Source: Acidimicrobiia bacterium
GTDB lineage: Bacteria > Actinomycetota > Acidimicrobiia > Acidimicrobiales > Aldehydirespiratoraceae
Length of the DNA: 64,000 nucleotides
NCBI GenBank assembly: GCA_022819505.1
Contig: JAJEHD010000010.1
Location: 158,888-222,887, forward strand
Direction: 5' to 3'
Part shown: positions 17,000 through 27,377 of the stretch, piece by piece
Numbering within the stretch: the stretch's first letter is position 1
How the letters are laid out: every line of letters begins with the position of its first letter
Notes under the pieces: model-generated
The model's input: only the letters and a program-made list of their open reading frames with translations
Told to the model about the DNA's origin: nothing
Database searches by the model: none
Program-made: the position numbers and the translations under genes

Positions 17000-19900
17000 A
17001 TGCGGAGCCGGGCGCCCAACACTCAGCCCGGGCGAGGAACTGGCGGGCCGGGTCCAGTTCAGCCTGGTCCATCTGATGTAGGCCGGTTCGTCGTCGGCGA
17101 GCCAGAACTGGGCGTCGGTCGTCTGATGGACGTTGACGGCGCGACAGCTCGGATCCGCTACTTCCGAGCTCCTGTCAAGGAGCCCTACGTTGAGCGCGAG
17201 TCAGAGTTGCAGCAGGTCACTGTCGCTGAGATCCGGGCCCAGACGCGGGTGTACTTCCACGACGGGAGCCGTTGGAGAAGCGGGCGGATCGAAGGCGAGC
17301 ACGACCGAGGTGATGATCGGTACGTCGTGGCCCTACCGAACAGAGAGGGTGAGATCTTGTCGAGCGACCAGTTCGACATCCGTTGGGCGCCCAAGATCGA
17401 GGATCCCTACGAACTCCTCGCCTCGCTCGGCGGAGCCAGCCCTCTCGTGTACGAGCCAAGGGTGGACCTCCTCGCGTCGTGGCACGCTCTGCGGGCCGCC
17501 GCCGCCGGGGTTGACGGCCTGCTACTGGGATCGGTCGAACTCCATGACCACCAACTCACGGTCGTGCGAAGCGTGTCGGACGACCACGAGCGTCGATACC
17601 TCCTGGCTGACGAGGTGGGCCTTGGCAAGACCGTCGAGGCCGGCGCACTCGTGTGGCAGTCGTTGCGCGACCAGCCCACCGGTGAAGTGCTTGTGCTGAG
17701 CCCCGACCACCTCCGTCAACAATGGGCCGAGGAGTTGACCGACAAGTTTCACGCCAACCACTTGCGAAGGGCTTCGATTCGAATCTGCGCCCACGAGCGA
17801 CCTGAAACCTGGCCGGACGGACCGGTCCACGTTCTCGTGGTCGACGAGGCCCACCACCTCACTCGCGCCGGGCCGTTCCCGATGGAGACGCTTGTGCGCG
17901 TGGCGGGGTTGGCGCACGCAGCGAGAGATGTCCTCCTACTCACGGCAACGCCGGTCCGAACGAATGAGGCGGCCTTCCTTGATCTGCTGCACCTGCTGGA
18001 TCCAAAGAGCTATAAGCCGCAGGATCTCGACGAGTTCACTCGCCGGGTCGAGATGCGGGATGAACTCGCACTCATTCACCACTCGCTCACACCTGATCTG
18101 GATGAGTTCGACTTCTCTCTGTATGCCGACCAACTTCGATCCGTCTTTCCCGACGATGAGACTCTCGATCTGCTCGTCGGCCAAGCCCTCGACTGCACTG
18201 ACAGTCAGCGCCCCGAACGCATCGTGAGGGTCAGAGAGCACCTCTCGGAGACCTATCGGCTACACCATCGCCTACTTCGGACCCGCCGGAGCCCGGAGAT
18301 CAATACCAGCTTCGGCGTGCGCGGCCGTCGCCGCGGCCGACCCTTCACCGTTGAAATCGGCGATGACAGCGACGATGTCCGTGTCGACCTGATCGAGGGC
18401 TTTCGGCTGCACGCCGCCGAACTCGTTGACGCCGGAGAGGTCGGAGCGGACGATGCGACAGCAGCGCTGCGTCTGCTCGGCCAGGCCTGCGGCTCACTCC
18501 CCCACGCGATTCTGGAACTCGCAGCTGTTGAGGGGTCCGAGGGAGCAAGCGGACTGGTATCACGCTGGCTCGCGTCCAGGGGTGAAGCCTGGAAGCGAGA
18601 ACTTGACGCCGCCGCTCCAATCGTGCTTGATGCGAGCGCGCGTCAGATCGGCAGGATGGCCATAGCCAAGGATCTCGGGAAGGTCGTGGTGGCGAGCGCC
18701 TATCGGGCAGTAGCGCAAGTCGTGTCCGCAGCCGTAGCAGACTCCTTCGGGACGCACCGAGTGGCCGAGCATCTGAGCATCCGGTCGCGAGAGGAAAACG
18801 CGGCGAGTGTTGACCGGTGGCGGTCTGACGAGAACTGTCGCGTTCTGGTCTGCGATGCCAGCGCCGAGGAAGGCATCAACCTCCAGACAGCCGACGTGGT
18901 CGTCCACCTGGACCTGCCTTGGGACGTGTTCCGCCTCGAACAACGGCTTGGCCGAGCCGACAGATTCGTCCGCGGAGGGTCATCCCCAGTGGAGTCGATG
19001 GTGTTCGTCTACGGGGAGCAAGCATACGCACAGGGGTGGTTCCTGTTCGCGGCTGACTCCTGCGGGGTGTTCGACCAATCGGTCTCGTCGCTGCAGTATG
19101 TCCTTGCCGACTTAGAGTCCGAAATGCTCGGCCAGGTGATCACTGGCGGAGCCGGCGTGTTCGACTCTGGTGTGGAGTCACGACGCGACAGCCTTCGTGA
19201 CGAGGCTCAGCGGATTGCGGCTCACGACTCCCTCGACTCGGTGAGCGGCGCCCACCGGGGTCTCAACGAGCGACTCACTCAGGAGGACGCCAACCCAAGG
19301 CTCGGCAAGGCGCTCAAGACCTGGCTGACCGGTGTGGGGGCGAGGACGTGGAGTCCTGCTAGGGGAAGCCTTCGGATCGCCCGCCGCCCGCGTCTTCAAG
19401 TTCCCTTCGCCCTCGAACGTGCGATGACTCCGTGGTTCGATACCGAAGTGGCGCTGTCGCGCCAAGCGTCCGTGGAACGCAAGGTGCAACTCGTGAGGCC
19501 CGGTCACGGTTTGTTGGACGCGATCGTGCGCCACCTCCACGACGACGACCGCGGCGTCGCGTTCGCCTTCATGCGACCGGCGCCGGGCCACTGGCCGCCT
19601 GTGGCGGTGTTCCGGACGGACTTCCTGGTGCGAGCATCCACGACGCATGGACTGGATCAGGTCGCGCGTGAGCAGGGCGCCACGTCGTGGCTGCGGGTTC
19701 AGCGTGAGTCGCTGGTTCCTCCCCTGCTTGAGACTGTGTACATGTCCGATATGGGTGTCGAGGTCGTGAGCCAATCGGCGACTCGTGCCTTCGCGCCGGC
19801 GACTGGGGATCAGAACTTGATGTGGCAACCGGAGTTGTTCGAGAAGGTCGCTGGGCACCTCGACTGGGACGCCGTGTGTGGGGAGGGTCTCACGAGCGCA

Positions 19901-20152
19901 AAACGCATCCTCGACAGCCGCGAGTCGTTCGGGCCGCGAGGGACTCGCGCCGCGAGCGCTCTGAGGTCATTGATCGACGGTCACCTCGCAACACTCCACG
20001 CTCGAACTGCCACCGGTTTGGAGCCGGTCGGCGAACAGATGCGAGCGTTCCAAGCGCTCGCATCAGCAGTTCCCAGCCGCCTGGAGATGGCAGTAGACGT
20101 GATCGGATGCGGAGTAATCGTTCTGGCCGACCCCGCCCGGCTCGGAGATTGA
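17000..20152 (+). CDS. dpdE: SNF2-like helicase DpdE
   Basis: About 1,050 residues. After an N-terminal, partly SH3-like region (about 30-130), a full superfamily 2 Snf2-type engine is visible: Walker A LADEVGLGKTVEAG (about 206-219), DEAH box VVDEAHHL (about 283), motif III LLTATPVR, and the C-terminal helicase lobe with motif V EEGINLQTADVVVHLDLPW and motif VI QRLGRADR (about 650). This is the RapA/DISARM-like layout. In Dpd islands DpdE belongs to the genes linked to restriction of unmodified DNA rather than to modification itself. It ends two bases before dpdF starts. Confidence 0.85.
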   Translation: MRSRAPNTQPGRGTGGPGPVQPGPSDVGRFVVGEPELGVGRLMDVDGATARIRYFRAPVKEPYVERESELQQVTVAEIRAQTRVYFHDGSRWRSGRIEGEHDRGDDRYVVALPNREGEILSSDQFDIRWAPKIEDPYELLASLGGASPLVYEPRVDLLASWHALRAAAAGVDGLLLGSVELHDHQLTVVRSVSDDHERRYLLADEVGLGKTVEAGALVWQSLRDQPTGEVLVLSPDHLRQQWAEELTDKFHANHLRRASIRICAHERPETWPDGPVHVLVVDEAHHLTRAGPFPMETLVRVAGLAHAARDVLLLTATPVRTNEAAFLDLLHLLDPKSYKPQDLDEFTRRVEMRDELALIHHSLTPDLDEFDFSLYADQLRSVFPDDETLDLLVGQALDCTDSQRPERIVRVREHLSETYRLHHRLLRTRRSPEINTSFGVRGRRRGRPFTVEIGDDSDDVRVDLIEGFRLHAAELVDAGEVGADDATAALRLLGQACGSLPHAILELAAVEGSEGASGLVSRWLASRGEAWKRELDAAAPIVLDASARQIGRMAIAKDLGKVVVASAYRAVAQVVSAAVADSFGTHRVAEHLSIRSREENAASVDRWRSDENCRVLVCDASAEEGINLQTADVVVHLDLPWDVFRLEQRLGRADRFVRGGSSPVESMVFVYGEQAYAQGWFLFAADSCGVFDQSVSSLQYVLADLESEMLGQVITGGAGVFDSGVESRRDSLRDEAQRIAAHDSLDSVSGAHRGLNERLTQEDANPRLGKALKTWLTGVGARTWSPARGSLRIARRPRLQVPFALERAMTPWFDTEVALSRQASVERKVQLVRPGHGLLDAIVRHLHDDDRGVAFAFMRPAPGHWPPVAVFRTDFLVRASTTHGLDQVAREQGATSWLRVQRESLVPPLLETVYMSDMGVEVVSQSATRAFAPATGDQNLMWQPELFEKVAGHLDWDAVCGEGLTSAKRILDSRESFGPRGTRAASALRSLIDGHLATLHARTATGLEPVGEQMRAFQALASAVPSRLEMAVDVIGCGVIVLADPARLGD

Positions 20153-20153
20153 C

Positions 20154-22736
20154 ATGCTCACCGTCCAAAACGTTCAGTCGTTGCTCGACCACTTGGCTAC
20201 CGACCAGCGGATCGAGGCCTCCGACCGGGTCTCATCCGCGCTGCAGGCGGCGTGGAGCGGTCAGGGCGGGTCAGCGGATGCCGCTGTGCTGCTTCGCCAG
20301 GTGCTTCGCTGCGACGATGTTCGCCGCAGTGCAGACAGGCCCGAGGGTGACGTTGACACTGAGTCCAGAGCGCCTCCTGCCTGGCTCGACGTGCCGCATT
20401 CCCGCTCGTTCCCTCCGGACTATCAATGGAGAGACTTCGGTCTCGACGCTCAACGACGCCGCGGTGCGTCTACACGCATCCGTGCCGTTGCCTGGGCGCC
20501 TCGATGGCTCGACTGTGGCTCAGTCCCCGCAGTTGACCACGACGTTTCGAACCTTCGTGTTGTGAGACGAGACGAGTCGGTATGCGGAGATCCGTTCCTC
20601 ACTCGCATTGACGAGGACTTCACGACCTATCGGACGCCCGGCCAGCGCGCGGCTGTCCGGAGCGCGCTCATCGCGAGCGCGGGGAGCACGCTCGTCGTCA
20701 ATCTCCCGACAGGTGGCGGCAAGACCCTAGCGATGCTCGCGCCAGCGGTGACTACCTCGACGAGCGGTTCTGTCTCGGTTGTCGTGGTCCCAACGGTTGC
20801 GCTCGCACTCGATCAGCATCGGCGGTACTCAAGCCAGCATTCGGAGGCCCCGCCGACTGCCTACCACGGCGGACTGACGGCGGGTCAGAGGTCGGATTTC
20901 GTCGCTCGCCTGCGATCCGGCCGCCAGCCGATCCTCTTCACGAACCCTGAAGCCCTAGTTACCTCTCTTGCCCGGCCCCTCACTTCTGCCGCTGCGGGCG
21001 GTCGGCTCCGACTCCTCGCCATCGACGAGGCCCATATCGTCGCGTCCTGGGGAGACGCATTCCGCCCCCACTTCCACGCGCTGGCGGGGCTGCGCACTCA
21101 CCTACTACGCGAGGCGAGCGCCGCTGGCCATGAGGCGTTCAGGACGATACTTGCGAGCGCCACCATCACCGAGGACACGCTGTTGCTGCTTGAGGGACTC
21201 TTCGGCCAACCGGGTCCGTTTCTGCACGTGGGCGCGCCGGTGGTGCGGCCCGAGCCGACTTTCTGGGCCGCACCCGTGTCCGACGCGGAGGAGAGGGACT
21301 CCCGACTCATAGAGTCGCTGCGCCACCTTCCGCGGCCGGCGATCGTCTATACGACGCTGCGCGACGAGCGAAGAGCACGCCCGGGAACCCTGACCCCGAA
21401 GCAGCTCAGCCAACTCGCTTCGTCCCATGGGTTCACCCGCTTCGCAGTGGTGGACGGCGCTTCGACGACACTTCACCGGGCGGACGTCCTCCGCGATCTT
21501 CATGACTCGCCCCAGCAACCTTCCACGGTCGATCTCGTGTTCGCCACATCAGCCTTCGGACTCGGCCTCGACGTTCCAGACATCCGTACAGTCGTCCACG
21601 CCTGCATGCCCGAGAGTCTCGACCGTTACTACCAGGAGGTGGGCCGGGGTGGACGTGACGGGCGACCAATGATCTCGCTGGTGCTCCGCGCCAAACCGGA
21701 CGACGAAGTCGCAAACGGCATTGCAGCGCCGCGGGTGCTCACCGCGGACCGCGCGCTGGACCGTTGGACCGCCATGCACCAGGCTGCCGAGCAAATCGCC
21801 CCCGGCGTGATCCGGGTGCCGCTAACCGCAGTCCCAAGAAACCTGGATCAACACACCGACTACAACGAGCGATGGAACCTGTTCACGGCCATCCTGATGG
21901 CCCGCGCGGGCGCTCTTGCCTGGGACTTCAGCCTCGACGAGTTGCCCGCCGACTCTGACTCACCTCCCGACGACCGTTGGTGGCTAACTGTCCGCATCCT
22001 TCGCGGCGACCACAAGTCTCCGGGATTCTGGAGTGAGGTCGTCGAGAGCGTCCGAGCCCGGATGGTCAGCGCATCGCTCGAAGGACTCAAGAACCTCAGG
22101 ACAGTCCTGTCCGGTCGAAGATGCACGGGCGAACTCGTTGCACTCAACTACTCGATCCTGAGTCCCACTGCGTTCCAAACGACATGTCTGCCGAGTTGCG
22201 GCGGATGTACCCGTTGCCGTCGGGACGGTTGCAGCCGGTGGTCTTCATCCTCACCCAGGCCCAGCGGAATCGAAGCGACTCCCTCGCCTGGCACAACCCG
22301 GCTTCATCGGCTTGCCGAGCGGGGCAAGTGGGGACCGCGGGTGATCGTGGGTGCCGAGGCTGCAACAATGCAGTCTCGCCGCAAACTGAGGCGGGCCGTC
22401 CGGTCTCTCGTCACTGCCGGTGGCATCCAGTTGCTTGTGGTGCCGGATGACAGGCGTCACACGGTTGAAGACTGGTTGCCCCCACAAGATGGCGGGCGAC
22501 CCCCGCTGATGGTCAGTTCGCTGGAGGACTTCGACCCATTAGCCGAAGTGGGTGTGCCGACGCTCGCGATCGTCGGTGAAGGCACCGGCGATCACCTACC
22601 GCTCCTCGACGGGAGCGCGCGATCGAGTCTCTTCGTTGTCCTCGGTCCCGTTGATCTGCGTGTGGGAGCGTCTGGCTTGTCACTTCTTGACAACGATGGG
22701 GCGTTTCGCCTCGCCGATCTCGAGCGCATCCTCTAG
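20154..22736 (+). CDS. dpdF: RecQ-like DEAH helicase DpdF
   Basis: 860 residues. Helicase motifs in order: Walker A NLPTGGGKTLAMLAP (about 183-197), DEAH in AIDEAHIVASWGDAFRPHF, SAT-like ILASATITEDT, FATSAFGLGLDVPDIRTVVH (motif V) and the RecQ-type motif VI YYQEVGRGGRDG. A cluster of Cys residues, CLPSCGGCTRC, near residue 690 could bind zinc as in RecQ. The DEAH sequence and the YYQExGRxGRD motif identify a RecQ relative. It is the expected neighbour of DpdE in Dpd clusters. Confidence 0.85.
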   Translation: MLTVQNVQSLLDHLATDQRIEASDRVSSALQAAWSGQGGSADAAVLLRQVLRCDDVRRSADRPEGDVDTESRAPPAWLDVPHSRSFPPDYQWRDFGLDAQRRRGASTRIRAVAWAPRWLDCGSVPAVDHDVSNLRVVRRDESVCGDPFLTRIDEDFTTYRTPGQRAAVRSALIASAGSTLVVNLPTGGGKTLAMLAPAVTTSTSGSVSVVVVPTVALALDQHRRYSSQHSEAPPTAYHGGLTAGQRSDFVARLRSGRQPILFTNPEALVTSLARPLTSAAAGGRLRLLAIDEAHIVASWGDAFRPHFHALAGLRTHLLREASAAGHEAFRTILASATITEDTLLLLEGLFGQPGPFLHVGAPVVRPEPTFWAAPVSDAEERDSRLIESLRHLPRPAIVYTTLRDERRARPGTLTPKQLSQLASSHGFTRFAVVDGASTTLHRADVLRDLHDSPQQPSTVDLVFATSAFGLGLDVPDIRTVVHACMPESLDRYYQEVGRGGRDGRPMISLVLRAKPDDEVANGIAAPRVLTADRALDRWTAMHQAAEQIAPGVIRVPLTAVPRNLDQHTDYNERWNLFTAILMARAGALAWDFSLDELPADSDSPPDDRWWLTVRILRGDHKSPGFWSEVVESVRARMVSASLEGLKNLRTVLSGRRCTGELVALNYSILSPTAFQTTCLPSCGGCTRCRRDGCSRWSSSSPRPSGIEATPSPGTTRLHRLAERGKWGPRVIVGAEAATMQSRRKLRRAVRSLVTAGGIQLLVVPDDRRHTVEDWLPPQDGGRPPLMVSSLEDFDPLAEVGVPTLAIVGEGTGDHLPLLDGSARSSLFVVLGPVDLRVGASGLSLLDNDGAFRLADLERIL

Positions 22737-22747
22737 GAGACGGTGAT

Positions 22748-23647
22748 ATGGCCTTGCTCAATCCACCGGAACTGCGAGCAAGCATGATGTGCGTGATCGT
22801 CTTCTACCTAGCCCAGTGTCGGGGCCAGCGAGATGAACGCAACCGCATCATCGACGCGATCTCGCCTCCGAGCCTCACCAAGTCGCCCCAGGATCACCAA
22901 CGCGATGCCAACCACAATCTTGTGAGTGCTGTCGAGATCGGCCTCGCCGTCCGTGACGGTGACCGGGTAGTACTGAGCCCGGCGAGCACCAGGGCCGCGA
23001 GCAAGGGAACAGCGGCGATCACGGCGCTCGTCCGCCAGCTCATCCTGTCTGAGGATCTGAACACCGCTGCGTGGGGTAGTCAGGAAGGCGCGCGCGACCT
23101 CACTAACGCCCTCGCGTGGTTCCTCACATTCCGCCCTGCCGAGGCTCCCGCTCGAATGGAAGGCGAGTTGCCGTCGGTGAAGTCCCAGCAGGAGGCCGAC
23201 TTCGGCCCACGGCACAGCGACGACGATGCAAGCGGCTGGCCGATCTCCAACAGCACTCGATGGAATGCCTTTCAGCGGTGGGCGTGCTCGCTGGGGTTTG
23301 CGTGGCGCTCTCCTTCCGGGCGTCTGATACCCGATCCCACTCCTGCTGTGCGCGACTCGCTTCCCGCGGTCTTCGAGAGCGAGTCGACGCTCGATGGCCG
23401 GTCTTTCGTTACAGCCCTCGGCGGACAGCTTCCCGTTCTGGAGTTCGGCGCGTACCGCCGGTTCGTGGAGGAGAATTGGAACCGCTCGTCAGGGCTCAAC
23501 GAGAATCTGAGCGTCGCGACGACCGATGCTCTGCGACGGCTCGAGACGAGTCGACACCTGACCTTCGAGGACCGCGCCGACGCTCCGAGGATCGCCCGCG
23601 TCGACGGGACGACCTTCTCGCATGTCTCGATAGGCAAGGCGCGATGA
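22748..23647 (+). CDS. dpdG: DpdG-like protein
   Basis: 299 residues, mostly soluble and helical, without a motif I can name. It is assigned by position: it lies between dpdF and a P-loop protein that fits DpdH, and its size suits DpdG of described clusters, whose role is unknown but belongs to the restriction half. A good ribosome binding site, TAGGAG, lies about ten bases before the ATG. Its stop overlaps the next start by four bases (ATGA). Confidence 0.6.
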   Translation: MALLNPPELRASMMCVIVFYLAQCRGQRDERNRIIDAISPPSLTKSPQDHQRDANHNLVSAVEIGLAVRDGDRVVLSPASTRAASKGTAAITALVRQLILSEDLNTAAWGSQEGARDLTNALAWFLTFRPAEAPARMEGELPSVKSQQEADFGPRHSDDDASGWPISNSTRWNAFQRWACSLGFAWRSPSGRLIPDPTPAVRDSLPAVFESESTLDGRSFVTALGGQLPVLEFGAYRRFVEENWNRSSGLNENLSVATTDALRRLETSRHLTFEDRADAPRIARVDGTTFSHVSIGKAR

Positions 23648-26643
23648 CTGAGATGCATCACTACGTGTGCTGGACCGACGAGGCCGTGAGGGCTTCCACC
23701 CCCCGCGATGCCGCATCGCTGGAGCCAGGCCACTTCCAGGCGGTGCACCACCCCCTGAAGCTCCGGCAACGGCCGTTGGGTGTGAGAAGCGGGGGAAGGC
23801 GGGTGGATGAGACCGAGATCGTCCGAGTGCTCGAAGGTCCGCTCCGGTCCGACGGCTACCTGCTCGTGCCGGTGGTGGGTAAGTCGGGCACGGGGAAGTC
23901 CCACCTTGTCCGCTGGGTTGCCGAGCGAACCAAGGGCCGGGACAACTGGGAGAGCCGATACCTGGCGAAGAACCGGACCAGCATCCGGCGCGTCATCGAA
24001 GTCGTCATTCAGGGCCTTGAGGGTCCTGCCATCGAGGCCGCACGAGAAGCGCTGCTCAATGCGCCAGTTCGATCAGAGCGCGAGGAGGTACTGGCGGAGC
24101 GGCTCCTGGATGAACTCGCCTTGATCACGTCGGAGGAATCGGCCGCAGACATAGACGTCGCCGACAGCAGGTCAGCGCAAATGGCGGACAAACTTCGCCG
24201 CGAACTGCCAGACATCCTGCGCGATCCAGTCGTTCGTAGGCGTCTCACCAGGGACGGTGCGGTCATCCCGCGTCTTGTAGGACTTGCGATGCGAGGCCGG
24301 AGCGACGGCGACGGGCTCGACGACGACGCGATGCGGGTCGCAGACGATGACCTTCCTCTGGCGTTCGCACAGATCGGTGAGGCGAGCAGAGGTGCCCAGA
24401 AGCTGTTGGCGCAGATGGGAGTGTCTGCCGCACTCAAGTCAGCGGCTGTGGATCTGATCAACGAAGCCCTCCCCTCCGCAGTCAAGCGCGTGTTCGTCTC
24501 GGACCAAGTCGATCTGATCGAGGTGTTTCGGGACGTTCGCAGGGAACTCTTGGCTTCTGACAAGGAACTGGCTCTCTTCATCGAGGATCTGACCGTCCTT
24601 CATGGAGTGGAGCGCGAGTTTCTTGATGCGATCATCGAGCCGGCGCGATCTCCCGACGGCGACCTCTGCGGGCTACGTGTCCTGTTCGCGGTGACGGAGT
24701 TTCACTTCGACGAACTCGACACGGTCCGCACCCGGTGCGATGACGCCTACTGGCTCGACACTGCCTACGGCCCGGACGGTATCGGACAACAGGAGGCCAT
24801 GTCGTTCCTCGGTCGCTACCTTAACGCCTGCCGACAGGACCCGACCAAGGTTGAGAACTTGTGGGTCAATCGGCAGAACGAAGCGTGGATGCTCAACGCT
24901 TGTGACGCCTGCGATTACCAGGTGCATTGTCACGAGACGTTCGGCCTAAGCGAGGAGGGCTACGGGCTCTACCCGTACAACCCGACGGCGGTGAACCGAT
25001 TCGTCGAGTCGATGTCCAACGAGCGATTCGATCCACGGGAGGTGGTCAGGGAACTCGTGAATCGCTTCCTCATAGTGGCGGCAACCGATCTTCAACGAGG
25101 CGATTTCCCCTCTGACGAACTGCTCGGACCGTTCAATGAGCGAACCGAACCAATCGATCCGCTCGTCCAGGCCCAGCTCAAGTCAAAGCGACCGGCCGAC
25201 TTCGCGCGGGTTGTCAACTCGATGAGGTACTGGTCACAGGCGCCCGCAGACATGGGAGACGCGACCCTCGCAGCCTTCGGACTTGATCCGCTCAGTGCAC
25301 ACGAGATCTCTGAATCACCACCACCTCGACCGAGGAAGCCACCCAGACCGAGCCGCGGCAGAGAAACCCGAGAGCCTGCAGGCGAAGCGACACTCGCGTC
25401 GCGACTCCCTGCCCCATGGTCCAATATCTTCAATGATCTGAGTGGCTGGGCCAGTGGCCAGAGAGACTTGGGCGCGCGCGCGACGAACGAACTGAAGAGA
25501 CTCGTTCACGAGTCGGTCCTCCATAGCCTCGATTTCAGCGCCCTGCCGATCAACCTCCGCTCAGGCATCGATGATCAACAGCGGTTCAACCGAGAAAGGC
25601 ACGTGCGCATCGCAGGATCCGTCACCGTCCAGCGTCGAGGCGATCCGATGATCGTCATCGAACAGGACGCGGACACTGCCACGGCCCTGCGGGGGCTGAT
25701 CCTCCTTGCGAAACTCCCGGGTGTCGACGACTACCCCGAGGCGGGCACCTATCGCCGACAGTCGGCGCGATACCTAGAGGACTGGACCCACTGCGTTGCC
25801 GAGAGGCTTGAGCAACCGCCCGAGTCGGCGGCGACTCAGGCAATCGCTGGCCTGCTCGTGTGCGCTGCCGTGGCGGGGGCGTGCGAAGGGGCATCCGAAC
25901 CGCACGATTATCTCGCGGCACTCTTTGGAAGAACCAATTCGACGCCAGGTGCGCACCGCTCCCCGGAGTGGCAGCAAGTCGTCAAGTCCGCCGATGACAC
26001 CTACAACCGGCTCCGACCAATCGTCGAGGCCCAATTCGGTGAGGTGCGTGGTACCGGTGGAGCCCGGGCTGTCAGAGCGGACCGGATCCTCAAGGTGATC
26101 CAAGACTTCACTGAGTCTTGGCCCCTCCAGTCCGATAACTCAGCCATCGATCGATTCATGCGGTCGGTGACGCCCGCCGTGGAGGGCGAGTGGGAAACCT
26201 TGACACGCCTAGCTGTCGGCGCTGCGCCGCTCGTCGACCCCGGCCGTTCATGGTCCGAGCAGACGGAGCGTGTGCTTGAGTTGATCGAGGCCGCCCACCG
26301 ATCGGGCCGATTGCGCGACCACGATGCGGCACACGATCTCAGGACCCTTGCGTCCGGGCAGGGCGAGAACGCACACAGGCCGCTTCTGAGGACCGCCGAA
26401 CTCGCTGGCACCGAGCCTCCACTCATCGATCAACTCCGAATAATCGCCAGCAGGCTCCCCGATACCGTGACGATGACCAGCAGGTTCATCGCACGAGCAG
26501 AGCAGGCGATGTCCGGCATCGCTAAGGATCTCGATGAACGGCATACCGGTGAGCCAGAGGCAGACACCCTCGAGAACGTCGCATCGCATGTTCCGGCTGC
26601 GCTGGGTCGACTCGAAGAGGCGATCAAGGAACTTGAGAAGTGA
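23644..26643 (+). CDS. dpdH: P-loop ATPase DpdH
   Basis: 999 residues. The P-loop is VVGKSGTGKSHLVRW (Walker A at about 79-86) and a Walker-B-like acidic pair occurs in LALFIEDLTVLHG (about 309-321). A Cys/His cluster, CDACDYQVHCHE (about 419-430), could bind a metal. The C-terminal half is helical with no recognised domain. The start ATG at 23644 is chosen because it overlaps the dpdG stop and because the protein homology begins there. By order and length it matches DpdH, the predicted NTPase of the Dpd restriction module. Confidence 0.8.
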   Translation: MTEMHHYVCWTDEAVRASTPRDAASLEPGHFQAVHHPLKLRQRPLGVRSGGRRVDETEIVRVLEGPLRSDGYLLVPVVGKSGTGKSHLVRWVAERTKGRDNWESRYLAKNRTSIRRVIEVVIQGLEGPAIEAAREALLNAPVRSEREEVLAERLLDELALITSEESAADIDVADSRSAQMADKLRRELPDILRDPVVRRRLTRDGAVIPRLVGLAMRGRSDGDGLDDDAMRVADDDLPLAFAQIGEASRGAQKLLAQMGVSAALKSAAVDLINEALPSAVKRVFVSDQVDLIEVFRDVRRELLASDKELALFIEDLTVLHGVEREFLDAIIEPARSPDGDLCGLRVLFAVTEFHFDELDTVRTRCDDAYWLDTAYGPDGIGQQEAMSFLGRYLNACRQDPTKVENLWVNRQNEAWMLNACDACDYQVHCHETFGLSEEGYGLYPYNPTAVNRFVESMSNERFDPREVVRELVNRFLIVAATDLQRGDFPSDELLGPFNERTEPIDPLVQAQLKSKRPADFARVVNSMRYWSQAPADMGDATLAAFGLDPLSAHEISESPPPRPRKPPRPSRGRETREPAGEATLASRLPAPWSNIFNDLSGWASGQRDLGARATNELKRLVHESVLHSLDFSALPINLRSGIDDQQRFNRERHVRIAGSVTVQRRGDPMIVIEQDADTATALRGLILLAKLPGVDDYPEAGTYRRQSARYLEDWTHCVAERLEQPPESAATQAIAGLLVCAAVAGACEGASEPHDYLAALFGRTNSTPGAHRSPEWQQVVKSADDTYNRLRPIVEAQFGEVRGTGGARAVRADRILKVIQDFTESWPLQSDNSAIDRFMRSVTPAVEGEWETLTRLAVGAAPLVDPGRSWSEQTERVLELIEAAHRSGRLRDHDAAHDLRTLASGQGENAHRPLLRTAELAGTEPPLIDQLRIIASRLPDTVTMTSRFIARAEQAMSGIAKDLDERHTGEPEADTLENVASHVPAALGRLEEAIKELEK

Positions 26644-27377
26644 CACTCTTTGACACCGCTACCGAACTCCAACTCCGACTTGATGCCGCGGGCACAGCGG
26701 ATGAGGAAGACGCGTTGCTCTCGCGAGGCCGAACTGTGCGAGACGCCATCATGGCCACGACGGAGCACTTGGAGGCGGCTCAGTCCTACCGAGTCACCAT
26801 CGGTCCGACGAGCGCGCCGCCGCTCAAGACGAAGGAGATCCGCCAAGCAGCAGGCAACTTCCGGGGAGCTCTGTCCAAGAGCGGCACCAACGCCTTTCAA
26901 CAGCGTTCAGCAGCGACACTTGAGGGAGTCCTGGCTGCTCAGGCCGGGCGCGTAGATCGCTGGATCACGTCCACCTGGAGAGAGAACTTTGCCGACGCTA
27001 GAGCGTTGCTGGAGCGTGTCAACGCGGGTGACCTGCACGGTTCGATCTTGGCCCGTACCAAGGCGAAGAACCGTGCCTCTCAGATCGAACAGGTTCTGAA
27101 CCTCAATCCGGTCAAGGACCGCTCGACGCTGGAGGCGCGTCTGAAGGAACAAGGTCTGAACGCCTGTATCGCGAAAGTCAACCAACTGATCGAGGAACTC
27201 CGACAAGCGATCGTCGCCATCGACCTGGAACAAACTGCGATGACGCCGGAAGTTCGTGCCGCTATCCATCGCGCAACCTCTGATGATGGTCTGCCCCTGA
27301 GCGAAGTGACGCCCGAACTCATGGCCGCGCTGCGGTCGGCCGGCGTATTGGATGACCTAGTAGTTCGCCGATTGTGA
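26640..27377 (+). CDS. dpdI: DpdI-like protein
   Basis: 245 residues starting with GTG that overlaps the dpdH stop by four bases. The protein is almost entirely helical, with heptad-like hydrophobic spacing between about 10-60 and 120-190, so it may form a coiled coil. No enzymatic motif is visible. It is named from its place between dpdH and dpdJ. Its stop again overlaps the dpdJ GTG by four bases, so the proteins are probably made in fixed ratio and may form a complex. Confidence 0.6.
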   Translation: MTLFDTATELQLRLDAAGTADEEDALLSRGRTVRDAIMATTEHLEAAQSYRVTIGPTSAPPLKTKEIRQAAGNFRGALSKSGTNAFQQRSAATLEGVLAAQAGRVDRWITSTWRENFADARALLERVNAGDLHGSILARTKAKNRASQIEQVLNLNPVKDRSTLEARLKEQGLNACIAKVNQLIEELRQAIVAIDLEQTAMTPEVRAAIHRATSDDGLPLSEVTPELMAALRSAGVLDDLVVRRL

